Origin: an uncultured Alphaproteobacteria bacterium
Lineage (GTDB): Bacteria > Pseudomonadota > Alphaproteobacteria > Micropepsales > Micropepsaceae
Assembly (NCBI GenBank): GCA_902826695.1
Contig: CADEFU010000002.1
Span: 248,001-312,000, forward strand
Length of the DNA stretch: 64,000 bases
Reading direction: 5' to 3'
The notes under the pieces were generated by a model. The model was not told the DNA's origin. It did not search any database and worked only from the letters and a program-made list of their open reading frames with translations. Of the stretch, positions 7,527 through 16,768 are shown in pieces. A program made the translations under genes and the position numbers. Every line of letters begins with the position of its first letter. The first letter of the stretch is position 1.

Positions 7527-8792
7527 ATGAGCAAGTCCAACACAACAGACCAAAACAACGATCCGCCGTTCGGCGCGGAAGTGCAGGATCGCCCGGTGCC
7601 CCGGATTTCGATCCATGCGTTCTGCGAGTCGCCGGAAACGGGCTCAGTCATTCAACGCGCGGGACAAGACAGGCGTCTTGCCAAAGCACACCTGACCGTT
7701 CACATGGGCGGAATCTTCGGTGCGGCGGAGTATTTCCAAGACTCCTCGACGCCGAACGTGATCATGGTCGAGACTCGGGTCACGGGACCCGCGATCCTGA
7801 AGGAGCTCGAAAAGCTTGCGCATGTTTGCGATCCGGGCACGAAGGTGATCGTGATCGGCGGGTCGAACGACATCACGCTCTATCGCGAGATGATCCGCCA
7901 GGGCGTGAGCGAATACATCGTGGCACCGCTCAATCCGCTGCAGGTGATTGAGGCGATCGCCGCGCTCTATCACAGCCCGGCAACGGCGCCGATCGGCAAA
8001 GTCTTTGCGTTCGTTGGCTCGCGCGGCGGCGCCGGCTCATCAACGATCGCACACAACACGGCTTGGGCGATTGCGGAAGACCTGCAAATTGCGACGACGA
8101 TCGTCGATCTCGACGTGTCGTTCGGCACCGCTGGGCTCGACTTCAACCAGGATACTACTCAAGGCATCGCCGAGGCGCTGGCAAGCCCGGAGCGGCTCGA
8201 CGACGTGTTGTTGGACCGCCTTTTGATCAAGCACACGAGCCGGCTCAACTTGTTCGTGGCGCCAGCGCAACTCGACCGTGAATCCATGTTCTCACCGGAA
8301 GCGGTCGAGATGGTGCTCGATGTGGTGCGCCAGGCTTCACCGTGCGTGGTGGTGGATCTTCCGCATGTTTGGGCGCCGTGGGTGAAGCAGATTCTCACGT
8401 CAGCGGACGAGATCGTGGTGACGGCGACGCCGGACCTTGCGAGCTTGAGGAACGGCAAAAACATCTACGACATCATCAATAGTGCGCGGCCGAACGACAA
8501 GCCGCTCAAGGTGGTGCTCAATCAGGTCGGCATTCCGCGCCGGCCGGAGATTCCGGTGAAGGACTTCGCAGAGGCAATGTCGGCGGAACCCAGCATCGTC
8601 ATGCCGTTCGATCCGCAGACGTTCGCGACCGCGAGCAACAACGGCCAAATGGTCGGTGAGCTTAGCCCGCAATCGCGCGCGGCGCAGAGCTTTCGCGAGT
8701 TGGCGATGAAGTTGACCGGGCGCGAGCCCAAGGTCGAAGCGAAGCCTACCAACAAACTCAGCTTTGATTTCCTTCGGCGCAAGAAAGCGTAG
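7527..8792 (+). CDS. cpaE: Pilus localisation ATPase-like protein CpaE/TadZ
   Basis: 421 residues. The first part (about 45-150) looks like an atypical receiver domain; from residue 158 there is a ParA/MinD-type domain. Its P-loop reads GSRGGAGSST (164-173): both lysines of a MinD-like KGGxGK[ST] motif are absent (Arg and Ser instead), as reported for other TadZ/CpaE proteins. TadZ marks the polar site of pilus assembly. Ends in a Lys/Arg-rich tail, 7 bases before cpaF. Confidence 0.93.
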   Translation: MSKSNTTDQNNDPPFGAEVQDRPVPRISIHAFCESPETGSVIQRAGQDRRLAKAHLTVHMGGIFGAAEYFQDSSTPNVIMVETRVTGPAILKELEKLAHVCDPGTKVIVIGGSNDITLYREMIRQGVSEYIVAPLNPLQVIEAIAALYHSPATAPIGKVFAFVGSRGGAGSSTIAHNTAWAIAEDLQIATTIVDLDVSFGTAGLDFNQDTTQGIAEALASPERLDDVLLDRLLIKHTSRLNLFVAPAQLDRESMFSPEAVEMVLDVVRQASPCVVVDLPHVWAPWVKQILTSADEIVVTATPDLASLRNGKNIYDIINSARPNDKPLKVVLNQVGIPRRPEIPVKDFAEAMSAEPSIVMPFDPQTFATASNNGQMVGELSPQSRAAQSFRELAMKLTGREPKVEAKPTNKLSFDFLRRKKA

Positions 8793-8799
8793 TTGAATC

Positions 8800-10242
8800 A
8801 TGTTCGGTAAGCGACCTGGTGGTGGAGGAGTAGAGACGGCGCCGCGGCCGAAGCCCGCCGCGCCTCAGGGGGCTTCGTCGGCGCCGCCGCCACCCCCGCC
8901 ACCCACTGCGAAGGCGATGCGGCAGGAGCCGGCCGTGCCGGCGCCGGTTGTGATCGATTCGCGTTCCGAGCAGTACTACGAAGTCAAGACGACGATCTTC
9001 AATGCGCTGATCGATACGATCGATCTTGCGCAGTTGGCGCAACTCGACGCGGAGTCGGCACGCGAAGAAATTCGCGAGATCGTCAATGAGATCATCTCGA
9101 TCAAAGCGGTCGTAATGTCGATCGCCGAGCAGGAACAGCTGCTCAGCGATATTTGTAACGACGTCTTGGGTTACGGTCCACTCGAGCCGCTGCTTGCGCG
9201 CGACGACATCGCCGACATCATGGTCAACGGCGCGGAGCGCGTGTTCATCGAAGTCAGCGGTAAGGTTCAGCTGACGAACATCCGCTTCCGCGACAATGCG
9301 CAGCTGATGAACATCTGCCAACGGATCGTGAGCCAGATCGGCCGCCGCGTAGACGAAAGCTCGCCGATATGCGACGCGCGCTTGCCCGATGGCTCTCGTG
9401 TGAACGTTATCGCGCCACCGCTTGCGATCGATGGGCCTACACTCACCATTCGTAAGTTCAAGAAAGACAAGCTGAAGATGGCGGACCTGATCCGCTTCGG
9501 GTCGATCTCTCCCGAAGGCGGCAAGGTGCTCGACGTCATCGGCAATTGCCGCTGTAACGTGCTGATCTCCGGCGGTACCGGTTCGGGTAAGACGACACTG
9601 CTCAATATGATGACGGCGTTCATCGATATCGACGAGCGCGTGATTACTTGCGAAGACGCCGCCGAACTTCAGCTGCAGCAGCCGCATGTGGTCCGCTTGG
9701 AAACGCGGCCGCCGAACCTCGAAGGCAGCGGCGAAATCACGATGCGCGATCTCGTCAAGAACTGTCTGCGTATGCGTCCGGAACGGATCATCGTGGGCGA
9801 GGTTCGCGGACCGGAAGCGTTCGACTTGTTGCAGGCGATGAACACGGGCCACGACGGCTCGATGGGCACGCTGCACGCCAACACGCCGCGCGAAGCCCTG
9901 CAGCGTATCGAATCCATGATTACGATGGGTGGCTATAATTTGCCCTCCAAGACCATTCGCGAAATGGTCGTGGGCGCTATCGACGTGATCGTGCAGGCAG
10001 CACGTCTGCGCGACGGTTCGCGCCGCATCACGCACATCACTGAAGTTATCGGTCTCGAAGGCGACGTCATCATCACGCAGGATCTCTTCCTCTACGAGAT
10101 CACCGGCGAAGATGAGCACGGCAAGGTCAAAGGCCGGCATGCATCAACCGGTATTTCGCGGCCTGCGTTCTGGGAACGTGCGCGCTATTTCAATCGTGAG
10201 CAGGAATTGCTCGAAGCGCTCGAGGCTGCGGCCGCAAAATAG
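8800..10242 (+). CDS. cpaF: Tad pilus secretion ATPase CpaF/TadA
   Basis: 480 residues. A Pro-rich N-terminal linker (about 20-45) precedes a three-helix region and the T2SS/E family ATPase core. Walker [10 protein letters not shown] at residues 258-266, Walker B-like [14 protein letters not shown] and the His box [11 protein letters not shown] are all present. It is the cytoplasmic hexameric motor that powers pilus assembly and, in some Tad systems, retraction. It lies directly ahead of tadB and tadC. Confidence 0.97.
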   Translation: MFGKRPGGGGVETAPRPKPAAPQGASSAPPPPPPPTAKAMRQEPAVPAPVVIDSRSEQYYEVKTTIFNALIDTIDLAQLAQLDAESAREEIREIVNEIISIKAVVMSIAEQEQLLSDICNDVLGYGPLEPLLARDDIADIMVNGAERVFIEVSGKVQLTNIRFRDNAQLMNICQRIVSQIGRRVDESSPICDARLPDGSRVNVIAPPLAIDGPTLTIRKFKKDKLKMADLIRFGSISPEGGKVLDVIGNCRCNVLISGGTGSGKTTLLNMMTAFIDIDERVITCEDAAELQLQQPHVVRLETRPPNLEGSGEITMRDLVKNCLRMRPERIIVGEVRGPEAFDLLQAMNTGHDGSMGTLHANTPREALQRIESMITMGGYNLPSKTIREMVVGAIDVIVQAARLRDGSRRITHITEVIGLEGDVIITQDLFLYEITGEDEHGKVKGRHASTGISRPAFWERARYFNREQELLEALEAAAAK

Positions 10243-10276
10243 GGAGGGTGGGGTTCAAAGACTCCAATAGGCCGCT

Positions 10277-11269
10277 ATGGATCAGACGACATTGATTATC
10301 GGCGCGGTGGCGCTGATGGCGGCGCTGGCTGTTGCCGGCGTCGCGTTTGCCTTTTTGGGTGCGGGTGACAATTCGGCGAGCAAGCGCGTTGCGGCCGTGT
10401 CGCGGGGCCGCGGCGGGGTTGCGAAAGGCGCCGACGCTACATCGGGCGATTCAACTGCCAAGCGGCGGAAGCAAGTCCAAGATACGCTGAAGGAGATTGA
10501 GCGCAAGCAGGAGCAGCATTCCACAAAGCTCACGCTGGCTGCAATGCTCGATCAGGCGGACTGGAACGTCGACGTGAAGAAGTTCTACCTGATCACCGTC
10601 GGGCTGGGCGTGGTGACCATGGTCGGTCTGATTGTACTGGGGTATGCTTGGTACGCGGCTGTTGGCGTCGGCTTTGCCGCCGGGTTTGGTATGCCGCGGT
10701 GGCTGCTCGGCTTTACGATCAACCGCCGCAAGAAAGCGTTCACACGGGAGTTTGCGAATGCGATCGACGTGATCGTGCGCGGTGTGAAAGCGGGTTTGCC
10801 GCTCAACGAGTGCCTCAAGATCATCTCGCAGGAGTCGGGGGAGCCGGTGGGTCCGGAGTTCCGCCAGATCGTCGAAGGCCTAAAGGTTGGCGTGACGCTG
10901 GAAGATGGCCTGAAGAAAATGTACGAGCGTATGCCGATCGCGGAAGTGAACTTCTTCCAGATCGTGCTGACCATCCAACAGAAGACCGGCGGTAACTTGT
11001 CGGAAGCGCTCGGCAACCTGTCGGCTGTGTTGCGCGACCGCAAGCGGCTGCACGGCAAGATCCAGGCGTTGTCGTCGGAAGCGAAAGCGTCGGCGGGCAT
11101 CATCGGTTCGTTGCCGATCGTGGTTATGGGGCTGGTCTATGCGACAACGCCCGAATACATAGCGCTGTTGTTCACGGATCGGTTCGGCAACTTCTTGCTG
11201 CTCTGCTGCGCGACGTGGATGTCTGTCGGCATCTTCGTGATGAAGAAGATGATTTCGTTCAAGTATTAG
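10277..11269 (+). CDS. tadB: Tad pilus inner-membrane platform protein TadB (CpaG)
   Basis: 330 residues with an N-terminal membrane helix, a charged cytoplasmic stretch, two central hydrophobic segments and a T2SSF domain (FANAIDVIVRGVKAGLPLNECL... TGGNLSEALGNLS). C-terminal helices close the protein. TadB pairs with TadC as the platform on which CpaF acts. 34 bases after cpaF and 16 bases before tadC, with no internal promoter visible. Confidence 0.95.
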   Translation: MDQTTLIIGAVALMAALAVAGVAFAFLGAGDNSASKRVAAVSRGRGGVAKGADATSGDSTAKRRKQVQDTLKEIERKQEQHSTKLTLAAMLDQADWNVDVKKFYLITVGLGVVTMVGLIVLGYAWYAAVGVGFAAGFGMPRWLLGFTINRRKKAFTREFANAIDVIVRGVKAGLPLNECLKIISQESGEPVGPEFRQIVEGLKVGVTLEDGLKKMYERMPIAEVNFFQIVLTIQQKTGGNLSEALGNLSAVLRDRKRLHGKIQALSSEAKASAGIIGSLPIVVMGLVYATTPEYIALLFTDRFGNFLLLCCATWMSVGIFVMKKMISFKY

Positions 11270-11285
11270 GGGCCGAGGCAGCGTC

Positions 11286-12248
11286 ATGATGGAATTTATC
11301 AACCTGCTTTTCGATCGCCAGTTTATGGTGACCTTGCTGGCCGGGATTGCGACATTCGCGACGATCCTGACGCTCACCTACCCTATGCTGCAGGGCGATA
11401 AGCTAGGCTCGCGCTTGAAGGCGGTTGCGATGCGGCGCGAAGAGTTGCGCCGGATGCAACGCGAGGCCGTGGCGAAGAAGGGGCAACTGCGTTCGAATTC
11501 GACCGGGTTCATGAAGAACACGATCGAGAAGTTCAACCTGCGTAACATTCTGGAATCGGCAAATACCAAAGAGAAACTGTCGCGCGCGGGCTATCGCGGG
11601 CAGGCGGCAATCTACACGTTCATGTTCTTCCGCTTTGTGATGCCATTCTTGGTGTTCTTTACGCTTGTGGTTTATTTGTTCGTGCTCTCGGAACACAATC
11701 TTCCGCCGTTGGGCAAGATCGCGATTTCGTTCGGCGGCGCGTTTGCCGGGTTCTATTTGCCCGACCTTTACGTGCAGAACATCATCGACAAGCGCATGAA
11801 CTCGATCATGAAGGCGTTTCCGGACGCGCTCGACTTGATGCTGATCTGCGTCGAGTCAGGCATGTCGGTCGAGTCGTCCTTCAACAAAGTGGCGTCCGAA
11901 ATCGGCGGACAGTCGGTGGAGTTGGCGGAAGAGTTTGGTCTGACCACGGCCGAGCTGTCGTACCTGCCGGATCGCCGTCAGGCATACGAAAACCTCGGCA
12001 AGCGCTGTTCGCATCCGGGCGTTCGCGCGGTCTGCACATCGCTCATTCAGGCCGAGCGCTATGGTACGCCCCTGGGTACGGCGCTGCGCGTCATGGCGCT
12101 TGAAAACCGCGAAATGCGCATGATGGAAGCCGAGAAGAAGGCGGCCTCGCTGCCGGCTAAGCTGACGGTTCCGATGATCGTCTTCTTTCTGCCTGCGCTG
12201 TTCGTTGTCATCTTGGGGCCGGCGTCCATCAAGATCATGAACCTGTAG
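11286..12248 (+). CDS. tadC: Tad pilus inner-membrane platform protein TadC (CpaH)
   Basis: 320 residues. An N-terminal helix, a basic cytoplasmic stretch, two membrane segments (about 115-165) and a T2SSF domain (FPDALDLMLICVESGMSVESSFNKV) with a C-terminal helix. Paralogue and partner of TadB. The start ATG at 11286 is followed by a second Met; the upstream GGGGCCGAGG is a plausible ribosome site. Last gene of the plus-strand operon; a hairpin terminator follows. Confidence 0.95.
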   Translation: MMEFINLLFDRQFMVTLLAGIATFATILTLTYPMLQGDKLGSRLKAVAMRREELRRMQREAVAKKGQLRSNSTGFMKNTIEKFNLRNILESANTKEKLSRAGYRGQAAIYTFMFFRFVMPFLVFFTLVVYLFVLSEHNLPPLGKIAISFGGAFAGFYLPDLYVQNIIDKRMNSIMKAFPDALDLMLICVESGMSVESSFNKVASEIGGQSVELAEEFGLTTAELSYLPDRRQAYENLGKRCSHPGVRAVCTSLIQAERYGTPLGTALRVMALENREMRMMEAEKKAASLPAKLTVPMIVFFLPALFVVILGPASIKIMNL

Positions 12249-12275
12249 GCATTCGCGCCCAACGGCGTTGAGATT

Positions 12276-12314
12276 AAGGGGCTGCGCTTCTTCGGAGGCG
12301 CGGCCCTTTCCTTT
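12276..12314 (+). terminator. Terminator of the cpa/tad operon
   Basis: A 15-bp stem with three G-T pairs (12276-12290 with 12295-12309) closed by a TTCG tetraloop, followed by a T-rich stretch, 28 bases after the tadC stop. Confidence 0.75.
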
Positions 12315-12371
12315 GGGCGCTTTGGGCGTCTCCGTCGCTCTGCGCCGCGCAGCGCCTGATTTGGGCGCATG

Positions 12372-12405
12372 AAAAAGGGCCGCGGCCCTTTCGGGGCGCG
12401 GCCCT
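12372..12405 (-). terminator. Rho-independent terminator of tadD
   Basis: Read on the minus strand, AGGGCCGCG and CGCGGCCCT (12397-12405 and 12376-12384) form a 9-bp stem around a loop that itself contains CCC-GAAA-GGG, followed by TTTTTC. It lies just beyond the tadD stop. Confidence 0.8.
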
Positions 12406-12423
12406 GATTGGGGGCGGTTGCGC

Positions 12424-13572
12424 TTATTCGGAGGCGGCGATGGAGATCGGTGCCTGTGATTTGCGGAGCATCGGGGCAGGCTTCGTCGTCTCTGCGACCT
12501 TGTCCTTGGCGGGCGGCGTCACCGGCTTGGGCGCTGTGGTCGCTTTCGGAGCGGCCGGAATGACCAACTCATCGTCGGCGATCGGCTGCATAGTGAAACG
12601 GGCCGACACCGGGGTAGGGGAGGGGGCCGCCGTGGTTTCTGTCGTGACGACCGGAGGGTTTTCGATGATTGCAACCTCCTGCTCGGGCGCTGGCGTTTCA
12701 AGCGATGCCGCCGGGGCAGGTGCGGGGGCGTTGGCCGGTTCCGACGCTGCCGGGCTTTCGCCGACCGGGCTCAGGGTCTCGGACTTGATTGGCGCGTTGT
12801 GCAGGTCCATTTGCTTCAGGACCGCCATGTTGTTGGAGACTTCGGCCGCCGGAAGGTCTTGGCGGGCGAGCTGCTCGGCCTCGACGGCGTTACCCTTCAG
12901 GCTCTCGATCATCGCCAAATTTTGGCGCATCTGTGCGGTTGCGTCCGGGCGGGAGACCAGGCGGCGCAAAATGACTTCACCCTCGCCGACGCGGCCCGCC
13001 AGCACGTAGGACATGGCCATGTTGCTTTCGATCGTCGGGTTCTCCGGCGAGATTTTCAGAGCGGCCCTGTAGTTTTCCTGGGCAGCCGCGTGATTGCCGC
13101 TTTGGTCGAGGGCGACGCCGTAGGTCGAGAGCGTGGACCAGTCCGTGCTGTCCATTTGGGAGGCGCGGGCCAAGAAGGGGATTGCATCTTGGAAGCGACC
13201 GGCGGCCGTTAACGCCTTGCCGTACTCGGCCATGACCTTCGGATTGTCCGGCGACTTCATGACAATGTCTTTGAGAACCGCGACTGCCTGTCGCGCGCCG
13301 CCCATCATGCGCAAGTTGCGGGCGAAATTCAGGGCTGCGGTCGTGTCTTGGCGGTTGGTCTCGTATTTGGCGCCCCAATAGGCTGCGCCGCCGACGAAAT
13401 CCTCGCTCTCAGGTTGGTTTTTTTCGAAGGCAGCCATTGCGCTGGCGCGGTCGTCGCGGCTGGCGCCGAAGATCCCGGCGCTGCCGCAGCCGGTCAATAA
13501 GCTCGCCGCGGCGGCGGCGATTGCGATTCTGCTGGCGGTGCGCAGCAGCTCGCGGCTGACGTTGAAACCCAT
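12424..13572 (-). CDS. tadD: TPR lipoprotein TadD
   Basis: 382 residues. Lipoprotein signal with lipobox LLTGC (about residues 24-28), then tetratricopeptide repeats from about 60 to 230 (for example PKVMAEYGKALTAAGRFQDA and IESNMAMSYVLAGRVGEGE). The last 150 residues are Pro/Ala/Thr-rich and low in complexity. TadD acts as a pilotin-like lipoprotein for the secretin. It is coded convergently to tadC instead of within the operon and has its own terminator. Confidence 0.9.
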   Translation of the reverse strand: MGFNVSRELLRTASRIAIAAAAASLLTGCGSAGIFGASRDDRASAMAAFEKNQPESEDFVGGAAYWGAKYETNRQDTTAALNFARNLRMMGGARQAVAVLKDIVMKSPDNPKVMAEYGKALTAAGRFQDAIPFLARASQMDSTDWSTLSTYGVALDQSGNHAAAQENYRAALKISPENPTIESNMAMSYVLAGRVGEGEVILRRLVSRPDATAQMRQNLAMIESLKGNAVEAEQLARQDLPAAEVSNNMAVLKQMDLHNAPIKSETLSPVGESPAASEPANAPAPAPAASLETPAPEQEVAIIENPPVVTTETTAAPSPTPVSARFTMQPIADDELVIPAAPKATTAPKPVTPPAKDKVAETTKPAPMLRKSQAPISIAASE

Positions 13573-13707
13573 CGGAAATTCCCCTCGCTTTAGGTCGAGC
13601 GGCCAGGTTTCAGACGCATGCTGGCCGCCAGGTTGATGCGAGCCTAATTTCGCTGCAAAGCCGATAACAAAGGTTTAAGCATAATCGGGAGTTAACGCGC
13701 CTTCCCG

Positions 13708-13743
13708 ATGTTCGGGGCGAGGCGTATAACGCCTCGCGAGAGG
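13708..13743 (+). promoter_or_regulatory. Hairpin overlapping a likely -10 box upstream of the TAXI gene
   Basis: GCGAGGCG (13717-13724) and CGCCTCGC (13730-13737) form an 8-bp inverted repeat around TATAA. The loop plus one base gives TATAAC (13725-13730), a good -10 box, with TTCCCG 17 bases upstream as a weak -35. A transcript starting near 13737 would have a very short leader. Operator or fortuitous promoter overlap cannot be distinguished. Confidence 0.4.
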
Positions 13744-13746
13744 ATC

Positions 13747-14775
13747 ATGCCCGTGAAGCAAAAACTGCGACAGCTGACGAACGTGCTGATCGCGATTTGT
13801 GCTGGGCTGATGGTGGCGCCGCTCGCCGCCCAAGTCGCGCCACCAGAGACGCAGCGCATCTCGTTTCAGATCGCGACCGGACCTGTCTCAAGTTCCTACC
13901 TTCGTGTCGGCGAGACGATAGCCGGTATCATTTCCAATCCGCCGGGCTTGGGGCGATGCCGGGTCGCGGGCGTGTGCGGACCAGAGGGGCTGATCGCGAC
14001 GTCGCGCTCGTCGGGTGGATCGGTCGCGAATGCGATTGCGGTGAATTCCGGTCGCGTGAAGTCGGCGATCGTGCAGGGCGACATTGCGGCCGCGGCAATC
14101 GGCGGTACGGGGCCGTTCAAGGAGATTGGGCCGCTGCAGCAGCTTAGAGCGATCGCGCGGCTGCATGACGAAACACTGCATTTGGTCGTGGCGTCTCGGT
14201 CGCGAATTCGCAAGCTCTCCGATCTTCGCGGTAAGCGAGTTGCCATCGATGCGCCGACTTCGGCGACAAACCACACGGTGCGGTCGCTGCTTGGCGCGGC
14301 GAAGATTTCGTCGTCGCGGGTGCGCCTTTCCTTTGAGAGTGGCGAACAGGCTGCGGAGGCGCTGCGGGCGGGTCGCATCGATGCCTTTTTCGTGATCGGT
14401 ATTGCGCCGGTGAAGACCGTTGACGGGCTCGCCCGGCGGGGACAGGCGCGTGTGATCGGGATCGACGCGCGGGCCGTGTCGCAGTTGGCACAGCGCAATG
14501 CGCTCTTCAGCAGGCACGTGTTGCCGGGCGACACCTATCGCGCGTCGCGGGCGGTGACGACGCTCAACGTGGGCACTGTGTGGGTTGTGCAGAAGTCGAT
14601 GCCGGACAGCGTCGTGCGCGGTGTGCTGCGCTCGTTGTGGAATCCGGCGAACAAAGGCGACCTGCGGCGCTTGGGCAAGGCCGCGAATACGATCGTGCCG
14701 GCGCGCGCGGCGGAGAACTTGCCGCTGCCGCTGCATGGCGGGGCTGAGCGCTTTTACGCCGAAGCCGGACGGTAG
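13747..14775 (+). CDS. TAXI-family TRAP transporter solute-binding protein
   Basis: 342 residues with a signal peptide (LTNVLIAICAGLMVAPLAAQ). The family pattern is clear: TGPVSSSYLRVGETIA near the start, SRSSGGSVANAIAVNSGRV, the IRKLSDLRGKRVAIDAPTSAT block and FFVIGIAPVKTVDGLA. TAXI proteins are periplasmic receptors for dicarboxylate-like solutes or glutamate. The usual partner, a fused 4TM-12TM permease, is not adjacent; only a small membrane protein follows. I start at the ATG at 13747 because an upstream ATG at 13708 would put a promoter-like hairpin inside the gene. Confidence 0.88.
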   Translation: MPVKQKLRQLTNVLIAICAGLMVAPLAAQVAPPETQRISFQIATGPVSSSYLRVGETIAGIISNPPGLGRCRVAGVCGPEGLIATSRSSGGSVANAIAVNSGRVKSAIVQGDIAAAAIGGTGPFKEIGPLQQLRAIARLHDETLHLVVASRSRIRKLSDLRGKRVAIDAPTSATNHTVRSLLGAAKISSSRVRLSFESGEQAAEALRAGRIDAFFVIGIAPVKTVDGLARRGQARVIGIDARAVSQLAQRNALFSRHVLPGDTYRASRAVTTLNVGTVWVVQKSMPDSVVRGVLRSLWNPANKGDLRRLGKAANTIVPARAAENLPLPLHGGAERFYAEAGR

Positions 14776-14793
14776 GGCACGGAGGACTTCACG

Positions 14794-15369
14794 CTGAGCC
14801 AGCCGTACGGAAGTTATGCCGCGATGCTTGCGTTGGGGGCGGCACCGACGCCGTTCGTGCTGTACTATTACAACGTGCTGTCGAACCGGACGGTCATTCA
14901 GTGGGACATGTTCGGCAACACGACGATTATCGGGACTCGGCCTTCGACCGTTCTGATGATTGCCTATGTTGGGATCGCGATCTCGGTAACGGCTGTTCTG
15001 GTGGCTATGTGGCAGCAACGGGCGCTGGTCGAACTGGGGCTTCGGCGGGCGTATTTGATGCTCAATTTTGCGCAGATCGTTGCGATCGACCTCACCTGCG
15101 CAATGATCGTGACCGATGCGCTAGGGTTTGGGTTGACGCTGAAGCCCGCGATACCGCCCGCGATGGCGGTGTTGCTCGTGGCGGGCGCGGTGCTTTGTTG
15201 GCGGCTCGGGCAAAGGGCGGGGCGGGTGGTCGCTTGCGTGCTTGCGATCGCGGGCATCGGGCTTTTGGCACTCGGGGCGATTGCGGCAAACGCGGTGGTT
15301 GGCTACTACGCATCGGCATTGGCTCTGCTTGCAATGGCGGCAGTGGTCTTGCCCGATAGAGTGCGCTAG
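14794..15369 (+). CDS. Small polytopic membrane protein, possible CTG start
   Basis: About 191 residues if translation starts at the CTG at 14794, which has a perfect GGAGG eight bases upstream; the first ATG (14824, giving 181 residues) has only a weak GGAAG eleven bases away. About five hydrophobic helices. The segment VIQWDMFGNTTIIGTRPST resembles the conserved N-terminal loop of DUF1648/SdpI-type membrane proteins (pattern hWnxxG), which is suggestive only. It lies between the TAXI receptor and an aminopeptidase and is probably cotranscribed with both. Function unknown. Confidence 0.7.
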   Translation: MSQPYGSYAAMLALGAAPTPFVLYYYNVLSNRTVIQWDMFGNTTIIGTRPSTVLMIAYVGIAISVTAVLVAMWQQRALVELGLRRAYLMLNFAQIVAIDLTCAMIVTDALGFGLTLKPAIPPAMAVLLVAGAVLCWRLGQRAGRVVACVLAIAGIGLLALGAIAANAVVGYYASALALLAMAAVVLPDRVR

Positions 15370-15379
15370 GGGAATTTCC

Positions 15380-16768
15380 ATGAACATCAGCGAGTTGTTC
15401 GCTACGTCGGCACGGAATGCGGTGCCGATTTACGCGGTGACGAATTCAACGCTTGAGCCGCTGCTCGGCGGGCGTCTGGAAGCGCACGCGAAGTGGATCA
15501 AAGCTTCCGCGTTCACGGGAGCTGCGGGCAAGGTGTTATTGTTGCCCGGTGCGGATGGTGCGATCGCGGGCGTTCTCGTCGGGCTTGGGAACGATGAGGA
15601 TGCGCTGGCGACGGCAGCGCTCCCGGCTCAATTGCCGCCGGGCACTTATGCTTACGCGGTGACGCCGGGTTCGCATGACGGCGGGCGCGTCGCGCTGTCA
15701 TGGGCGCTTGGATCATATGCGTATACGCGCTTCAAGTCGGCGGACAGGGCACGCGAGCGGCCGGTTCTGGTGTGGCCGGCCGATGCCGACCAGCGGGACG
15801 TGACGCGCGTTGCGCGCGGAATGTTCCTGGCGCGCGATCTCGTCAACACGCCGGCGAATGAGTTAGGCCCCGCGGAGTTAGCTCGGGCTGCCGGTGAGGT
15901 TGCGGGTGAACATAGCGCGCGGATCGCTGTGATCGAAGGGCGCGATTTGATTGCGCAGAACTATCCAATGGTTTGGACGGTTGGTGCGGGTTCGACGCGC
16001 GCGCCGCGCCTCATCGATGTGCGCTGGGGCGACGCTTCGCTGCCGCGGCTGACGCTTGTCGGCAAGGGCGTGTGCTTCGACTCCGGCGGGCTCGACATCA
16101 AGCCGTCGAGCGCGATGCTGACAATGAAGAAGGACATGGGTGGGGCGGCCGCCGTGTTGGCGCTTGCGCACATGATCATGGATGCAAAACTGCCGGTGGC
16201 ACTGCGCGTTCTTGTCCCCGCGGTCGAGAACAGCGTGTCGGGCGACGCTTACCGGCCCGGCGACGTGCTCAAGAGCCGGAAGGGGATCACGGTTGAAATC
16301 GGCAATACGGATGCGGAAGGGCGCCTCGTCTTGGCCGATGCGCTAACGGAAGGTGACAGCGAAGCGCCGGACTTGATGATTTGCATGGCGACATTGACCG
16401 GTGCCGCGCGCGTTGCGACGGGGTTCGACTTGCCGCCGTTTTTTACGCAGGATGAAAAGCTTGCGGGCGACTTGATGGCGGCCTCCGTGCGTGAGGCTGA
16501 TGCGATGTGGCGGTTGCCGCTTTGGCGCGGCTATCGCGAGTTGATCGACAGCAAGGTCGCCGATCTCAACAACAGCCCGAGCAGTCCGAACGGGGGGGCG
16601 ATCACGGCGGCGCTGTTCCTCGAGCGGTTCGTCGAGAAGGCGCATGCGTTCGCGCACTTCGACATTGCCGCGTGGAACGAACGGGCACGGCCAGGGCGGC
16701 CGATCGGCGGCGAGGCGCAGGCGGTGCGCGCGATCTATGCGATGCTCAAAGCGCGCTATCGTCAATAG
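15380..16768 (+). CDS. M17-family leucyl aminopeptidase
   Basis: 462 residues from the ATG at 15380, preceded by AGGGGA. The N-terminal regulatory domain is shorter than in PepA. The catalytic domain has the M17 landmarks: Lys229 and Asp234 in GKGVCFDSGG, KKDMGGAAAVLA, and the signature NTDAEGRL at 309-316. It is a cytoplasmic, dimetal exopeptidase that releases N-terminal amino acids. Its length and domain layout match the PepB-like alphaproteobacterial subgroup. The 3' end overlaps the convergent dehydrogenase gene by 7 bases. Confidence 0.93.
   Translation: MNISELFATSARNAVPIYAVTNSTLEPLLGGRLEAHAKWIKASAFTGAAGKVLLLPGADGAIAGVLVGLGNDEDALATAALPAQLPPGTYAYAVTPGSHDGGRVALSWALGSYAYTRFKSADRARERPVLVWPADADQRDVTRVARGMFLARDLVNTPANELGPAELARAAGEVAGEHSARIAVIEGRDLIAQNYPMVWTVGAGSTRAPRLIDVRWGDASLPRLTLVGKGVCFDSGGLDIKPSSAMLTMKKDMGGAAAVLALAHMIMDAKLPVALRVLVPAVENSVSGDAYRPGDVLKSRKGITVEIGNTDAEGRLVLADALTEGDSEAPDLMICMATLTGAARVATGFDLPPFFTQDEKLAGDLMAASVREADAMWRLPLWRGYRELIDSKVADLNNSPSSPNGGAITAALFLERFVEKAHAFAHFDIAAWNERARPGRPIGGEAQAVRAIYAMLKARYRQ

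Noticed and set aside
8758-10140. Long minus-strand open frame opposite cpaF
   Set aside because: Same compositional shadow; cpaF on the plus strand has all ATPase motifs.
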